DNA of 64,000 nucleotides from Iris pallida (GCA_029216955.1 JANAVB010031417.1:24596331-24660330), one strand, 5' to 3'; shown: positions 34,068 through 47,059, counted from the stretch's first letter. Made by a program: numbers and translations. Notes: a model not told the origin generated them from the sequence alone.

Positions 34068-37000
34068 CTATTGAGATGGAGGCATTATCAGATTAGCAAT
34101 TTGCTGCTTCAGAATCTGTAGCCGTTCTTCACGAGATGCCATCACTTTTCTCCTGGCCTCTTCCATCCCAAATTCTTCGTTAAAAACGGGCATGGTCACC
34201 ATTCGGCGAGTGATTTTCGCATCATGAGCTGCTAAAAACTCATTTCTTTCCTGAGTTAGAGCATCAATTTGTTGGACTGAAGTTTGATGCTCTGTAACTT
34301 CATTCTCTAGTTCTTCTTCGAGACGAGCAATCTCTGCCCTCAGCTCAGCAATCCTTCTCTCTCTCCTCTCAGCAGCTGAGATCACCGATTCCAACTTGGA
34401 ATTATATTCAGCAGATTTAGTAGTATAAGCGTCCAAGAGGTTCTGGAGATTCACTCTTTCAATCGCAGCTGTTTGAGCCATCTATTCAAATTCTGCCTGC
34501 ACTAAAGGCTCCACTTCCCCTTTATTGAGATCTTTATAGTTCTTTATGGAGATCTCCAGCTCATTCAAGATATGGTCAAGGAAAGTGGCCTGAACCTCAT
34601 CACCCTGCTCTCGGATGGCCTTTACCAAGAAAGAGGTCGGACCTCTAACCATAAAAAAATCAGCATCTTCTTTATCCATCATTCTATTTATCAGAGGTCC
34701 CAAGGACTCGAAGAAGCTTTTGGTGAATGACTGAATGACGAGCTGATTAGTCGCCAGAGCACCAGGAGTTACAGCTACTCCTGTTGATGACGAAGCTGCA
34801 GGACGCTCGATTTCTCGTATCTGAACAACAGTCTCTTTGAATAAAGGAACCAAAGTGGAGCTGGTTGCTCCTCCTGGTTGTTCCTCTGCAAAATCAAATA
34901 CTGTTACTTTACCTGTCATTAGCTATTGATAAAGAGAATCAAAATTGAAAACAGTCTTACCATGAGTGGATCCAGTAATAAGCCTGTCATCTACAGGCAC
35001 AGACTTTAGTTGAGCAGAAGTGGCTTCAGACGCTACGGCCTGGCTGCTTCCTGCTTCAGAGCCACAAGACAAATGGTGGCTGCTACTGGCAATTGTCGTT
35101 GCCAGTACTATATCCATACATGTTGGAGGAGCAGAAGATGATCCGGGTTCTGTATAAATAAAAGTAACGATGTTAGCTATCAAACTACTTATTAAAAGAA
35201 GATCGCTAATTTTTATTACAATACCTTCGGGAGCAGCCACTGGAGTTTTCTCCACATCCACCTCTTCATCAGCAATCTTCTCAGGAGATCTCAGCACCTC
35301 AGCCTCCTTTTCAGAAATCAAAGTGTCTTGAGGGGATCTCTGGGTTTCAACATTCTCTTCTGGATCTTGTGTTTCATCAGCAGTTTCTGATGAGGTGCTC
35401 TCCTCATTCTCGCTGTCCTCGGGAACCTCTTCATTAGCAGCATCAGCGGCTTGATCAGTTTCTTCCTGATAACCGAAGTCACAGTCATATAAAGCGTCGA
35501 TCATTAAACGATCTTCTTCAGCAAGGGTTGCTCCCGGTGTGGCAGGAAGATGAACTTCCGTTGTTGTTGGCAAAGGAGATCGTACGGCATTGTGCTCTTC
35601 CTCTACAATATTATCTCTGGGCTCTTCAGCCTCGTTTCTCTGGTCCAGCTCTTCATTCTGCTTAATTTCTTCTCTCTGCTTTGGACTGGGAGTTTTATTC
35701 CCAGACTCAAAAACAGGAGTGGAAGAGGGCATGGTGAGTCCCGCTGCAGCGTCTATCACAATTGAAGATGAAACTTGTCTTCTACGGACCAACCTTTTCC
35801 TTCTATGCAGAGGTCTCTCAGGACTCTCTGCGTCTATTGTCTCGACTTGTTTTTGAACAGAGGTCGGTGTGACAGCTTCTTCTTGCTGAATTGTCTCGGC
35901 CAATTGCCGAGATTGAGATCTGGTCGTAATCTTTTTTGAAGAATGATCCAAGATCAGTTTCTTCTTCGCGGCTGGGACTGAAGGCTCCTCTCTCCTTCTC
36001 TTCTTGGCTGGAGATTTAGCAACTTTCAAAGAAACGTGCTGTGGCACGCTAACCTCTTCAGGGAACATAGTGTCCCTCGAAACTTCTAATAGTGCATCCA
36101 CTGGCTCGTGCATCTCATCATTACCTAGGAGTGACATGATGACTCCTCCCTTCCTCAATCTTGTTACAGATGCGAAGCTATCCGCAAGATTGAAGTTCTC
36201 TGCAAAAGTGTTTGCTGATGTATAGAACACCGAATATGTGAACAGCATACGAGGGCCATGACTACTGTTCACCGGCATCGAGAATGTTGCTTTCGTATCT
36301 CGAGCGTTGTAATAAGCCCAAGCTCGGGCTCCATCTATCAAGAAACCTTTTTCTTGTAGGCATGTGATGGCATTACCTACATGGAATTGGTCATATCCAA
36401 ACTGTCGAGCAAACCGACTGGGAAGATATGGCTCCAAGAAGCATTCTTCTTCAAATCGATACACCAGGTGGGATGGACGAATTGTCTTCAACCAATTAAA
36501 AGCTGTACGACTCAAAGGTTGCATCTTTGAGTCAACCATGTTGGTCGGCATTTGTTCATATCCGACAGGAGGATAGGTATAATAGAAGTTCCACCCTTTA
36601 CCCAGATTCAAAGCATATCTGCAATCCCTCAGAGAAGTGTATCTCCACTTTCTTTGGGAGTATCTTCGCAAAAAGCTGCCCCCAACTGGTCCCATGTTGG
36701 GGTCCATCAAAGTAGGATGGTGTAGAAGTAACCACCCGAACAGATAAGTATACGGCAATTCTAGCCGAGGAAACTCTTTCTCGCCCTTAGCTTTCAGCAT
36801 CAAATTGACGTACAGGCGGAGACCGGCGTTCAATCTACATGTCATCGCCGATAAAAGATCCATCTTATAGTCGAAGACTAGTCGAACGGTGGCAAAAAGA
36901 ACACCGCGATGGAAGCGGTCTACGACACTTGATCCAGGAACAACGAACCGACGGAGCCAGTACGTCAGAAATCCTGCTAATTGGGCTTCTTTTGACATGA

Positions 37001-38730
37001 ATCTATATCCCACTCTCATATAACTCTCGAGAGTGTCCCCTTTCTTTAGAGGAGGACATTGATAATCGTCTTTGATCTTTTCATCCAAATCCCCACTTAC
37101 CTCCATCAACTTTACCACTTCAGTGCTGCTCAGTGGTTTAAAGAAGTCGGGATGGCAGCTATCATGTTCCTTGGTCTTCTTCTCTTTAATATGGTTGAGG
37201 AACAGATAAGGCAACCATTTTGATGAATAGCAGGTATTGGATGTACCGCTTTCATAAAACAGAGAACAGATTTTATAATGACATAGCAGTTCTTCGAAGA
37301 CTGCTACCATGTCTGCGTTCTCTCTTCGAAGTTTGTCCAATTCATCATTAGTTGGGACAAATTTCTCATACGGGGCATCCCCCATTGGCAAGTAAGAAAG
37401 GTACTGCATCTCATGAAGGGCAAACCCGATCTCTCCGCAGGGAGTCATAAAAGTCCCTGTCCTGTAATTGTATCTCTCTGCTAGAGCCAGGAATAGATGC
37501 GAATTGGGAGCAAAACCGTAGACAGTGGCATGCACTGCTTGATACAAGTTAATTTGTTGAAGTTCGTTTTCAAATTTAGTCAAGATCCAGTTTGTTATAC
37601 AATTCCATCTCTTAAAGTCTGGATTCACCAGTCCAGTTAATCTGAGGTCTTGATCTGGGTACCTCCCTTCAACCTTCGCGAACTCATTCGCGAATATGGG
37701 AACTCTCACGGGCATTAACAAAGAAGAATTTTCCAGCGGAATACAACCGGGCTTCAAACCTCTGAGCAAGACACTGTATCATTCTGAAGAACTATAAAAT
37801 ATGTCTTTCTTGTCAGACCCCTTCTTCACATAAATCTTTTCTGGACGGGCATCCTGAAAAGGTGTAAGATTCTATTCCATTTTCCTTGGATAGCTTGCAT
37901 GAGCATATCGAGACAAGGGGAGGCAGCGGAAGACATCCGGTATAGAGATTGTTCTATCTTTTTGATGGATAATCCGTTCTTCCATCCGTGGCCTTGGCTG
38001 AGAACTCTTCTCAAAAGCCTCGCCAAACAGAAATAGGGGCTTCTTGTGAATGATGGCATCTACCGACTCCAAAGGTTGTCCATTTATCAGACACAACAGA
38101 GTTTCATTATCTTGGGCTACCAAGATAGCTTAGCGGGAAGCTGGTAGATCATACTGTAGATAATGCACATGGGACAAGTCCTCTTTGTATTCTGATTCTG
38201 AAAGAGTCCCTACAAAGTTCTCATATCCCGGATCTTCTCTGGTATTAACTGCATCAAACAGAGAAAACAAAAATTCAGAACAAGGAAAAATCAAGGATAC
38301 AACCATTAGACTGCGCGACCATCAGATTGCGCAAACTCAGATTGCAATCATCAGACTGTGCAGCAATCAGATTGTGCAGCAAAATAGTCATCAGATTACG
38401 CTGGCATTTTTGCGCAAAACAGCAAATTGTGCTGACTTTTGCCAGCGCAGTTCAACCGATTGTGCGAGAAATTATTCTTCATAAAAATAAAGAATAAATG
38501 GTTTCGTGCAACCAAAACCCTAAAAAGGGTGGCGCAGTATGATCACATCTCTAAAAAGAGATGGATTCTGAAGAACAATGAAATCAAAAACCCTAAAAAA
38601 AGTTTTTGGGTCATCTACCTTCCAATGCGGGATGCGCAGTCTCATGGCGAGAAGCACGTCGCGCGACCCTAGCCGAAGACTCGGCGGGGGCCTTGCCCTT
38701 GGCAGCAGCGGAGAATCGCTTAGGAGCCAT
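34068..38730 (-). pseudogene. Antisense spliced gene of element C2, copy 2
   Basis: It has the same architecture as the copy at 27731-32417. Exons are 38619-38730 (again 112 nt), 35225-38248, 34961-35149 and 34068-34885, with the same three GT-AG introns in the same phase (donors GAAG|GTAGAT, GAAG|GTATTG, CATG|GTAAGA; acceptors TGATGCAG, TTATACAG, TTTTGCAG). Four in-frame stops (38130-38132 TAA, 37872-37874 TAG, 37770-37772 TGA, 34482-34484 TAG) fall where copy 1 has Gln, Trp, Arg and Gln, all explained by C-to-T or G-to-A changes. The middle exon is otherwise open for 948 codons. The mobile-domain-like region and coiled coil are well conserved at protein level despite many silent-looking differences. 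Confidence 0.75.
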
Positions 38731-38824
38731 GAAGATTCGATGAAGAGAAAAAGAAGGAATAGCTCGAGACTTCTCTCTCAGATCACGAAAACAAAGTAAA
38801 GAATGAAATGAATATCGAAGAGAA

Positions 38825-38834
38825 CTATTTATAG
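38825..38834 (-). promoter_or_regulatory. TATA box of antisense gene copy 2
   Basis: CTATAAATAG lies on the minus strand about 95 bases before ATG 38730, at the same position as in copy 1. Confidence 0.65.
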
Positions 38835-38999
38835 CCTTTCGAAGAGTAACGGCTGCCTCAGATTGCGCCGACAAAGTCGGACTGATCTATCCGATTGCGC
38901 AGACTGCTCAGTACATGCCTAATTTGATTGAAATTTTAAAATTCAAAGTATTTCAAAATTTTGAATAAGTTCAACTTTCGAAAACTTTGAAGGGGGTCT

Positions 39000-39898
39000 T
39001 GTAGGTCCTAAAAAATCAAGTTGCACACATCAACAAAGTTATGAAGATCAAGAAATACATCTTTCAAATGAACTGCGCAGACATCAGATTGCGCAGCATA
39101 CAGATTGTGCACACTAGACTGCGCACACTTTCAAGCGCGCAGACTGACGTAGCAAATCATCGTCATTACCTGACACAATCAAATCTTCTGACAGCTGACA
39201 GCACGGAGAACGAGGCGATTGTTTGTTTAATCGTGTAGCACGGCGCTCGAGGACAGCTGGCAGTGCAATCTGCCAGCCTATCTGATGCGCAATCCATACT
39301 GGCGCAATCCATGCCTACGCAGTCCATTCCTGTACAATCCAAAGCCAGCGCAATTCAGGTTGCGCGCTCTATCAATACAACTGACAATATATATGTGGCA
39401 TTCATGCCATCAATTTCTCATTACGTGGCAACCGTCTATGCACGATCATGCGCATTTCAATCAAATGATGCCATGTGTCCAAGACAGTTGGCCCATGATC
39501 AGACAACTGCCTGTGCGGTCCACTGTCGCACAATCCAATTCATGCGCAATCCATCATGCGCAGTCCAAAATAACTAAAAGTTAGTTATTTCTAGAACTCT
39601 ATAAATAGAGTTTCAAGTCTCCATTCAAGGAGATCAGAGATCACATATCAAAATTATCAGAGAGTCCAGGAGTTCTTGCCCAAGTGCTGCTGCATTCTTC
39701 CGAGGCTTTTGCCTTCAATTCTCCGAGGCTTTTGCCTTCAAGTCAACTTCAGAGGCTACCGTCTTCAAAGTTCACATCGTCCAAGGGATAAAGTAATCGT
39801 CTTCTAGATTAGATTCCTACAGTTGTACTTTCCCAGAATTCTTGTAATCTTTACAAAGTTTGTATCAATAAAGTTTCATACTTTTGTTTTTGCAAACA
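39000..39898 (+). repeat. Element C2 3' LTR
   Basis: TGTAGGTCC...GCAAACA, with TATAAATA at 39600-39607 and AATAAA at 39867-39872. It is rich in TGCGCA and near-matches such as TGTGCA, which look like decayed TGCGCA. It is followed directly by a sequence resembling the right end of a different LTR (element D1). Confidence 0.87.
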
Positions 39899-40126
39899 AT
39901 GACGGTAGGAATGCTTCGAAGAATTTAAAGAGTCGATGGATGTTACTCGGAAGAAAACGGAAGTGATTGATTACTTCGCGGATCACCACTATGTTGACAT
40001 TCTTGTCTTGAGCGAGCGCAACACCAGCCTCGCACATGCATCACGTCAAATTAGAATGATCATTCTGCGTGAGCGCTGGTATGATGATTCATCCAGCGGG
40101 GATGATCGAACTTACGAGGCGTGGCA
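39899..40126 (+). repeat. Element D1: possible right end of its 5' LTR
   Basis: The segment shares the order GCGCAACxCCAG, CTCG, CATCACG and a closing GCGTGGCA with the end of the LTR at 43560-43674 (closing GCGTGACA). It is followed at 40129-40141 by TTTGATATGGAC, which looks like a decayed TTTGGTATCAGAGC primer site. The similarity is patchy and judged by eye. Confidence 0.35.
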
Positions 40127-41568
40127 AATTTGATATGGACTTGTGGTTTGATGTGAAGGCGAAATTGAGGATTGTGCGATATTGTCAATGGTAGTGCCTA
40201 AGTGACTCGAGTAGTAACGGCGCATCAGTTGTGCGGGAGTAGACAAATTATGGATTGGTATGTCGGATTGGGTAAAAGTCGAATAGGAAATATCGGGAAT
40301 TGATTTGGCTCCGCAATAGGATATAGCATGGTTCGTTGTAACTGTCCCTCGTTGATGATCTTCAATTATCGAGCGTAGTTTTGGGGCAGATAACCCTAGA
40401 AGACTTGACCGCCAAATCAAGTGAATGTTGAAGTCCTATAGGATGACCCTAAAGGAGTCGCGTAAGAAGGATAAGGAATGAGGTAGTGCATGTTGAGGAT
40501 AAGTCTAAGCGAGTAACTATCGTGTCTTAAAAGTTAGCAAGTACTAGAATCGATATGGTCAAGAAAAGTTATGTTGGATCGAGTATATGTTGAGGAACGT
40601 GCTTAGCATAGCGATGCGATAAGGCGATTGCAAGGATTTTTGCAATGTGCGAGAGCATCGGATAGTAGAACAACCTAAGAGTGTGTCGTAGATCGGTTGA
40701 GTAACGGTTAGGCTATGTGTATTGAGTGCGCGATCTATGTTACGAAACGAACTAGTCAGGATTGAATCGAAGTTTGAGTAAAGGATTTATACTCGATCGA
40801 GAATCGGGGATGAGCGTATCGTAAGAGACCTTGGGTCGGAAACATTATTGCCTTTGAGCATCGTAGACTCAAGTTGACCTTTTGTGTCGAAAGAGCGCGA
40901 GCATGATGTCTGGATAAGTTGCCTAGCGGGGATAACCCCAGACTCGATGTGCGGGTAGTTCGAGAACGTGGATCGTGTTGAAATAGTTGTGTGCGAGACT
41001 TAGTACGGATGGTAGGCAAAGAAAATGGAGATATGTGGACTTAGTCCATGTCATTAAGGCCAAGCGTTATGGATGATTGGATGAAAGACTTTAGTTATGC
41101 GAGAGATAGAACACGATTGGGCGAATAGGCATTGCGAAGAATTGTTGCGATCGGATGCGCAACGACTTGCTGCAATGCATGCGTTAGATGGCCGTCGAAA
41201 AACTTATGAGATCGAAGTTACGAGTTTGAATCAAGTTATGTGCAGAGATGTTTGGAAGAGGATCGCATGTTATGGGATGATGCATACGAGAAGTATTTTA
41301 AGAACAGGAGCTAAGATTTGACTGAGTCGAGTACGAAATGATGGGTGCTTGAGGATTTAAGTTGAGCATGTTAGTAAGTCCCGATATCCTATAACTAAGC
41401 TTAGCTGAAATGCATATATTGGTGGAACGCCTAAAATATGTGTATGATCCAGACTAAGTTGTATGATTCAACGGTAGTAGCACGAGATCGTGAAGCGATC
41501 TATGCGAGGCACTTGGATTAATTGTTGGTTTCGGTTCGAAGACGAACCTGATTTTGAGTGGTATATTA
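40127..41568 (+). other. Coding-poor internal region of element D1
   Basis: No ORF with recognisable gag or pol sequence is present; all frames are full of stops. The sequence is rich in CGAT/TCGA words (GATCGAG, GTATCG), unlike its neighbours. The last 40 bases (TTCGAAGACGAACCTG... before TGTAATGCCCC) resemble the pre-LTR end at 47018-47059. It is therefore probably the internal DNA of a non-autonomous or very decayed gypsy element. Confidence 0.4.
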
Positions 41569-43674
41569 TGTAATGCCCCGCTCTGCACGGTGCATTATGA
41601 TGATTCGTTGACTCGAAGAGTTGCGTTGAGCCGATGAAGTATCAATGCGAATCGATACGAGAGTTACGTTAGCCAAAGGTAAGCTTTGAGTCGGTTGGAA
41701 TCTATGAATCGAATCGATGCAAAGGATAAGTTCCGTTGAGCAAGTGCTAATGTTGGTTGATCTGGCGTGCAGGCTATGCCTTTATGCTGGATTACGAATC
41801 GTGGTATGGGCACGATAGGCCAAATCAACCGAGTAGTTCAAAGGAATGGCTAAGTCCGGAAGTTAGCTATGCGATCGAGTTATGGAAGCGAGATACTTCA
41901 ATCGGCGAGGCGGCAAGGCGTATCGGCTTAGGTGGGCGGGTTCTTGACTCTCTCTCCCTATTCCTTCACGTCTAATAAGAGATATCATTGTATGTGTAAT
42001 ATGTTATCAAGTTAGAAAGCGCAGCTCGACGACGAAAGATCTAAGTATGTGTCGAACACTAAGATAGAACATTGAACAATCGAACAATTGAAGCGACGTG
42101 CATCAAGTGTACAAGTCGCGGTAGGACAATGATGGTAGAACATTGAAAGATGATATTGAGATGTGCATCACGTGCACGCCTCCGAGAACATTGAACACTA
42201 GGCATATAATATTGACTATGGCGTTAAGCGTGCCCTCGTGCACGGAAACTATAAAATGACTAAGTAAATACGGAAGTAGGCTATGCAAATAACATTATGA
42301 ACGGGACGTGTGAATATAAGCACGAGAAGTCTAAGCCGTTGGGCGTCGTGCACCAATATGGATGTGTTGGGGCATAACGCTGACGGAGCTTCCCATATGA
42401 ATGGTGGATTATGTTTATGAGGCGCAAATATGTTTATGGCACGGGAAACCGTTTATGAAACAAGACTATATTTATGGAACACGAGATGGATTGGAATGTA
42501 TGACTTATATGCTATGGTGCGTATTGCATGGTCAATGGACTCGGATGGCCCGTGCACGGGTACGGCTTCCCTCGAACGGTTACGCCGGGGAGCCGGGACC
42601 GTTTGGCCTAGGAGGGAATTATGTGTGGTATTTATGGTCTACAATATTCGGACGGATTGCGACCGTCCAGTGCTGTGATAAGCTATGATATCCGTAAGTT
42701 TGGGATCCTTCGGATACTGGGCTAGCAATCCGTATCGAAGCAATTGTAGGCTTACACATAAGAGATGCCAAGTCCATTACGGTACGAAATACCGTGACCT
42801 TCATATAGATAGGGTCGGTGGGCTGAGATGAGAGCTGGGTGAAGGCGCAGGGCCTGCTACCCATTATGCATATATTTACGTTTATGATTGGCCGGTTGCA
42901 CGAACCGATTATGTTTGCTTATGTTAAGTTCTAACCACTGCAGGCTAAGGAAAATGGGACGGGATGAGCACGAACACTATGTTTACGTTCATATTATGGC
43001 TAACTGTATCTGCTGCAGGAACACGGCATGGGACACATTTATGATAATGTGCTATGTTTAAGTATTGCTATGAAACTGATCCTAAGGCTAAGTAGAAAGA
43101 TCACAAATAATGATGCATGTTCCACTAAATGATTTAGTGTTTGGTTTGGGTGCGAGCGGATCTTGATCAGTGCGAAGCGAGGACGAAAGCACTAATCCCC
43201 ACTAGTTTATGTGCAGGCTCAGGTTATGATCGGCTCGGGGCGGGGCTTGGCTTGGACGTGCCGAGGCATGGAGTCCTTGGCGTTCAAGAGGAGCTTCCGC
43301 ATATACGTTCGGACTTGCGACATGGAGATGTTCGGCCGAAGACAACTTGGTGGCTATAAAGAGGCATGATGTATGGAACAATGTAATCCTTTGTGAGCTA
43401 AGAGAGATCATGAGCGTTGTAGCCAATTGGCATTTTATGTTTGGCTATTCAGAGCCTTTGTAACCTTCAGTTCATAATCAATAAAAGAGATTCTTATGTT
43501 ATTCTTATTTTCTTTCGCTGCTTATGTTACGAATTTGAGATAATCCCTATGTGAATCGTTATCTTGCCTTGCACGAGCGCAACTCCAGGCTCGTGCGGCA
43601 TCACGCCCCAGCGAGGACGATGATTCGGGTAAAATCTAGCGAGGACGAACGATTTTCCGGATCGGGGCGTGACA
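41569..43674 (+). repeat. Element D1 3' LTR
   Basis: It starts TGTAATGCCCCG after a polypurine-like region and ends GGGGCGTGACA. AATAAAAGAG occurs near 43480. Near the end the stem GCACGAGC/GCTCGTGC flanks the loop. It abuts reverse-transcriptase coding sequence of D2 with nothing between. It is related in its end motifs, but not closely, to the LTR at 47060-48732. Confidence 0.6.
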
Positions 43675-46600
43675 ACCGCGAGCTGAATAAAGCCACCGTC
43701 CGGAACAAATACCCCCTGCCCCGCATAGATGATCTGTTTGATCAGCTTCAAGGAGCCACGGTATTCTCTAAAATTGATCTGCGTTCGGGTTACCATCAAC
43801 TCAAGATCAAGCCGAACGATGTGCCAAAGTCTGCCTTCCGCACTCGATACGGCCATTACGAGTTCCTGAGAATGCCATTCGGCCTAACGAACGCCCATGC
43901 TGCTTTCATGGATTTAATAAATCGGGTGTTCCGACCATTTCTCGACAAGTTCGTAGTAGTCTTTATCGACGATATACTCGTCTACTCGAAGAATAGGCAG
44001 CAACACACCGAGCATCTGCGGACCGTGCTTCAGACCCTTCGAGAAAATCAACTATATGCGAAGCGAAGCAAATGTGAATTCTGGCTTAGCAGCGTCGCAT
44101 TCCTCGGACACATCATTTCTGCTGAAGGCATCGCGGTCGACCGAAAGAAAGTTGAAGCCATCATTGATTGGAAGCGGCCAATATCCGTCAGCGAGATTCG
44201 AAGTTTCCTTGGCTTAGCGGGATACTATCGATGCTTCGTGAAAGACGTCGCGAAGATCACATCGCCTCTGACTCGCCTCACCCAGAAAGGAGTCGCATTC
44301 GAATGGTCAGACGATTGTGAAGCTTTATTCCAAGAATTAAAGCAACGGCTCATCTCGGCCTCGATACTCGCACTTCCAGAAGGGACTGAGGGTTTCCAGA
44401 TATTCAGCAACGCGTCCGATCAGGGCTTGGGGTGTGTGCTGATGCAGCAAAACAAGGTGATATCTTTTGCTTCCCGACAGCTAAAGCCGTACGAGAAAAA
44501 TTATCCTACGTACGACCTGGAGTTAGCGACGATTGTGTTTGCGTTGAAATTGTAGCGTCACTACCTCTATGGCGTGGCGTGCACGATCTACACCGATCAC
44601 AAGTAGGGCTGCAAATGAGCCAAGCCGTTCGCGAGCTGCTCGAAGCTCGGCTCGATAAAAGCTCGTTTGAGCTCGGTTCGTTTAATAAACAAGCTGAGCT
44701 CAAGCTTCATTTTCGAGCTCGTTTAATAAACAAGCCAAGCTCAAACTTAGAAGTACTCGGCTCGTTTGAGCTCGCGAGCTGGCTCGTTTATGAGCTCGCG
44801 AGCTGGCTCGTTTAGAAGCTCGTTTAGGAGCTTGTTTAGAAGCTCATTTGTTCTTTATTGAATTCTAATTATATATATATATGTGCATTATATATTTATA
44901 TGTCCTTAATAATTGATATTAAGGAATTTTTTAACTAAAACTTTATAATTAAATTGTTAATATTACATGTACTTGAATTCAAACCTAACTAAATTAAAAT
45001 CGAGCTCGTGAAGCTTGAAATCAAGCTTAATGAGTTTGAAATAAAGTTGAACGAGCTTGAAATCAAGCTTAACAAGCTTGATTTTGAGCTTATCAAGCTT
45101 GTTTATCAAGCTTGAATCAAGCTTTCTTATCAAGCCAAGCTCGAGCTCAAACCAAGCCAAGCTCAAGCTTAATATAAACAAGCTCGAGCCAAGCTCAAGC
45201 TCTAAAATAAAAAATTTATCAAGCTCGAGCTCGAGCTTGAGCTCGATTAATTTTAGTCAAGCCAAGCTCAAGCTTACCAAAGCTTGGCTCGGCTCGGCTC
45301 GTTTGCAGCCCTAATCACAAGAGCCTCAAGTATCTATTCACGTAGAGGGAACTGAACTTGCGGCAGAGGCGCTGGCTTGAACTGATCAAGGATTACAACT
45401 TGACTATCGACTATATGCCGGAAAAGGGAAATGTTGTGGCGGACGCTTTGAGTCGGAAGTACATTACCTCGTTATCCATCGACCCCAGATTGCTACGCGA
45501 CCTAGAAGAGATGGGCATCGAGCTCCGAGTCAGATTTCGGAATGTGCAGTTGGCAAAGTTGCAGTTAGAGCCGAGCTTGCTTGAAAAGATCAAGACCGCT
45601 CAGACGGACGATCCGTACTTGAAGAAAGTACGAGAGCTAATTTCGACAGGCAGGACGACCGACTTTACGGAAGACGAAATCGACGTGCTTCGATTGAAGG
45701 GTAGGCTATGTGTTCCGGGCGATTCAGAACTCAGAAAGGAGATCCTGTCGGAAGCGTACTATACGAAATACACCTTGCATCCCGGTAGCACGAAGATGTA
45801 CAAGGACCTCCGCACAAACTTCTGGTGGCACGGGATGAAAAGAGATGTGGCACTCTTCGTGTCGCAATGCATGGCCTGTCAGCAGGTGAAAGCTGAGCAC
45901 CAGAGACCAGGCGGGGAGATGCAGAATCTGGCGATTCCGGAATGGAAGTGGCAGCACGTGTGCATGGATTTTATTGTTGGTCTGTCGAAGACGCCACAGG
46001 GAAATGATGCCATCTGGGTTATCGTCGATCGATTAACCAAGTCAGCGTATTTTATTGCCATCAAAGTTACTTAGAGCGTTGATCGCCTGGCGCAGATATA
46101 TCTTGATGAGATAGTACGGCTGCACGGAGTTCCAATATCCATCGTCTCTGATCGGGATTGACGGTTCATGTCGCGATTCTGGAGTAGCCTTCAGTCGACG
46201 CTGGGTACCAAGTTGCAGTTCAGCTCAGCTTATCATCCTCAGACCGACGGCCAAACGGAGCACGTCGATCAGATTCTCAAAGACATGCTACGACTCTGCG
46301 CAATTGACTTCAAATCAAGCTGGAACAATCATCTACCTCTGGCCGAATTTGCGTACAACAATAGCTATCAATCCAGCATTCAAATGGCGCCGTATGAAGC
46401 CTTGTACGGGCGCAAGTGCCGATCACCCATTTGCTGGGACGAAGTCGGAGAGCGGCAGATTCTCGGCCCGGAACTGGTGGAACAGACCGTGCAGAAAATT
46501 TGGCTCATTCGGGAAAAACTAAAGACTGCGCACAGTCGTCAGAAAAGCTATGCGGACGTTCATCGTCGACCTCTCGAGTTTTTAGAAGGCGATCACGTAT

Positions 46601-47004
46601 TTCTCAAAATGTCGCCCATGTGGGGAGTTACTCGGTTCGACGCAAAGGGGAAGTTGAGTCCGAGATTCGTTGGGCCATTCGAAATACTTGAACGGGTCGC
46701 ACCAGTGGCCTACAAAATTGCCCTACCACCGGCACTTGAAGGTGTACACAATGTCTTCCATGTCTCTCAACTGCGGAAGTACGTGCACGACCCGAGCCAC
46801 GTAGTAGATTTTGGCCAGCTGGAGCTAAAGTCTGACTTATCCTACGTTGAAGAGCCAGTTCAAATCTTAGAATGCAAGGATAAGCTGCTGCACAATCGAG
46901 CGATCCCTCTCGTCCGCGTCCTCTGGAGAAACCATTCGGTCGAAGAGTCGACGTGGGAGCTTGAATCGAAAATGAAGGAGAAATTTCCTTCGTTATTCTC
47001 GTAG
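43675..47004 (+). pseudogene. Element D2 Pol fragment (chromovirus RT-RNase H-integrase-chromodomain)
   Basis: It opens inside RT at [24 protein letters not shown] and runs through FIDDILVYS and RNase H. There the frame is split by a hAT element (44604-45313). It then continues with the integrase finger, the integrase core and a C-terminal chromodomain-like region ending at 47004. In-frame stops are TAG 44553-44555 (Trp expected), TAG 45343-45345 (Gln expected), TAG 46072-46074 and TGA 46159-46161. The 718-base insertion plus duplication accounts exactly for the frame change across it. Relative to element A it lacks the 90-base insert at the LEF-EGDHVFL junction. The left half of the element is missing, probably displaced by D1. 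Confidence 0.88.
44604..45313. mobile_element. hAT-type non-autonomous DNA transposon, 710 bp
   Basis: Ends are TAGGGCTGCAAATGAGCC and GGCTCGTTTGCAGCCCTA, inverted repeats of each other, flanked by an exact 8-bp target duplication ATCACAAG (44596-44603 and 45314-45321). The 8-bp duplication and YAGGG ends place it in the hAT superfamily. The interior is built of alternating GAGCTCG and AAGCTTG words that pair across the element, with an AT-rich core. It has no transposase ORF. Confidence 0.92.
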
Positions 47005-47059
47005 AGGTAGGTTCTATCTTTAAGTTTCGAGGACGAAACTTTTTATTAGTTGGTTATGA

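Larger units (their letters stand above)
33622..39898 (+). mobile_element. Element C2: 3' part of a second Tat element of the same family
   Basis: It begins inside the ACGG-N5-CCGT array (33622-33745) directly at the end of the C1 LTR, with no primer site between. It continues with a second antisense gene (34068-38730), a polypurine tract (GAAGGGGGTCT) and a 3' LTR (39000-39898). The abrupt start is best explained by C1 having inserted into C2. AATAAA for the antisense gene is read from TTTATT at about 34005. Confidence 0.8.

Noticed and set aside
27445..39898. Tandem duplication of the antisense gene plus LTR inside one element
   Set aside because: The two units are clearly diverged, and the second starts exactly at an LTR end inside a repeat array. 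Insertion of one family member into another explains this without a duplication.
45057..45314. Leu/Ser/Lys-rich ORFs within the hAT element
   Set aside because: They arise from repeated AAGCTTG and GAGCTCG words; there is no transposase motif.
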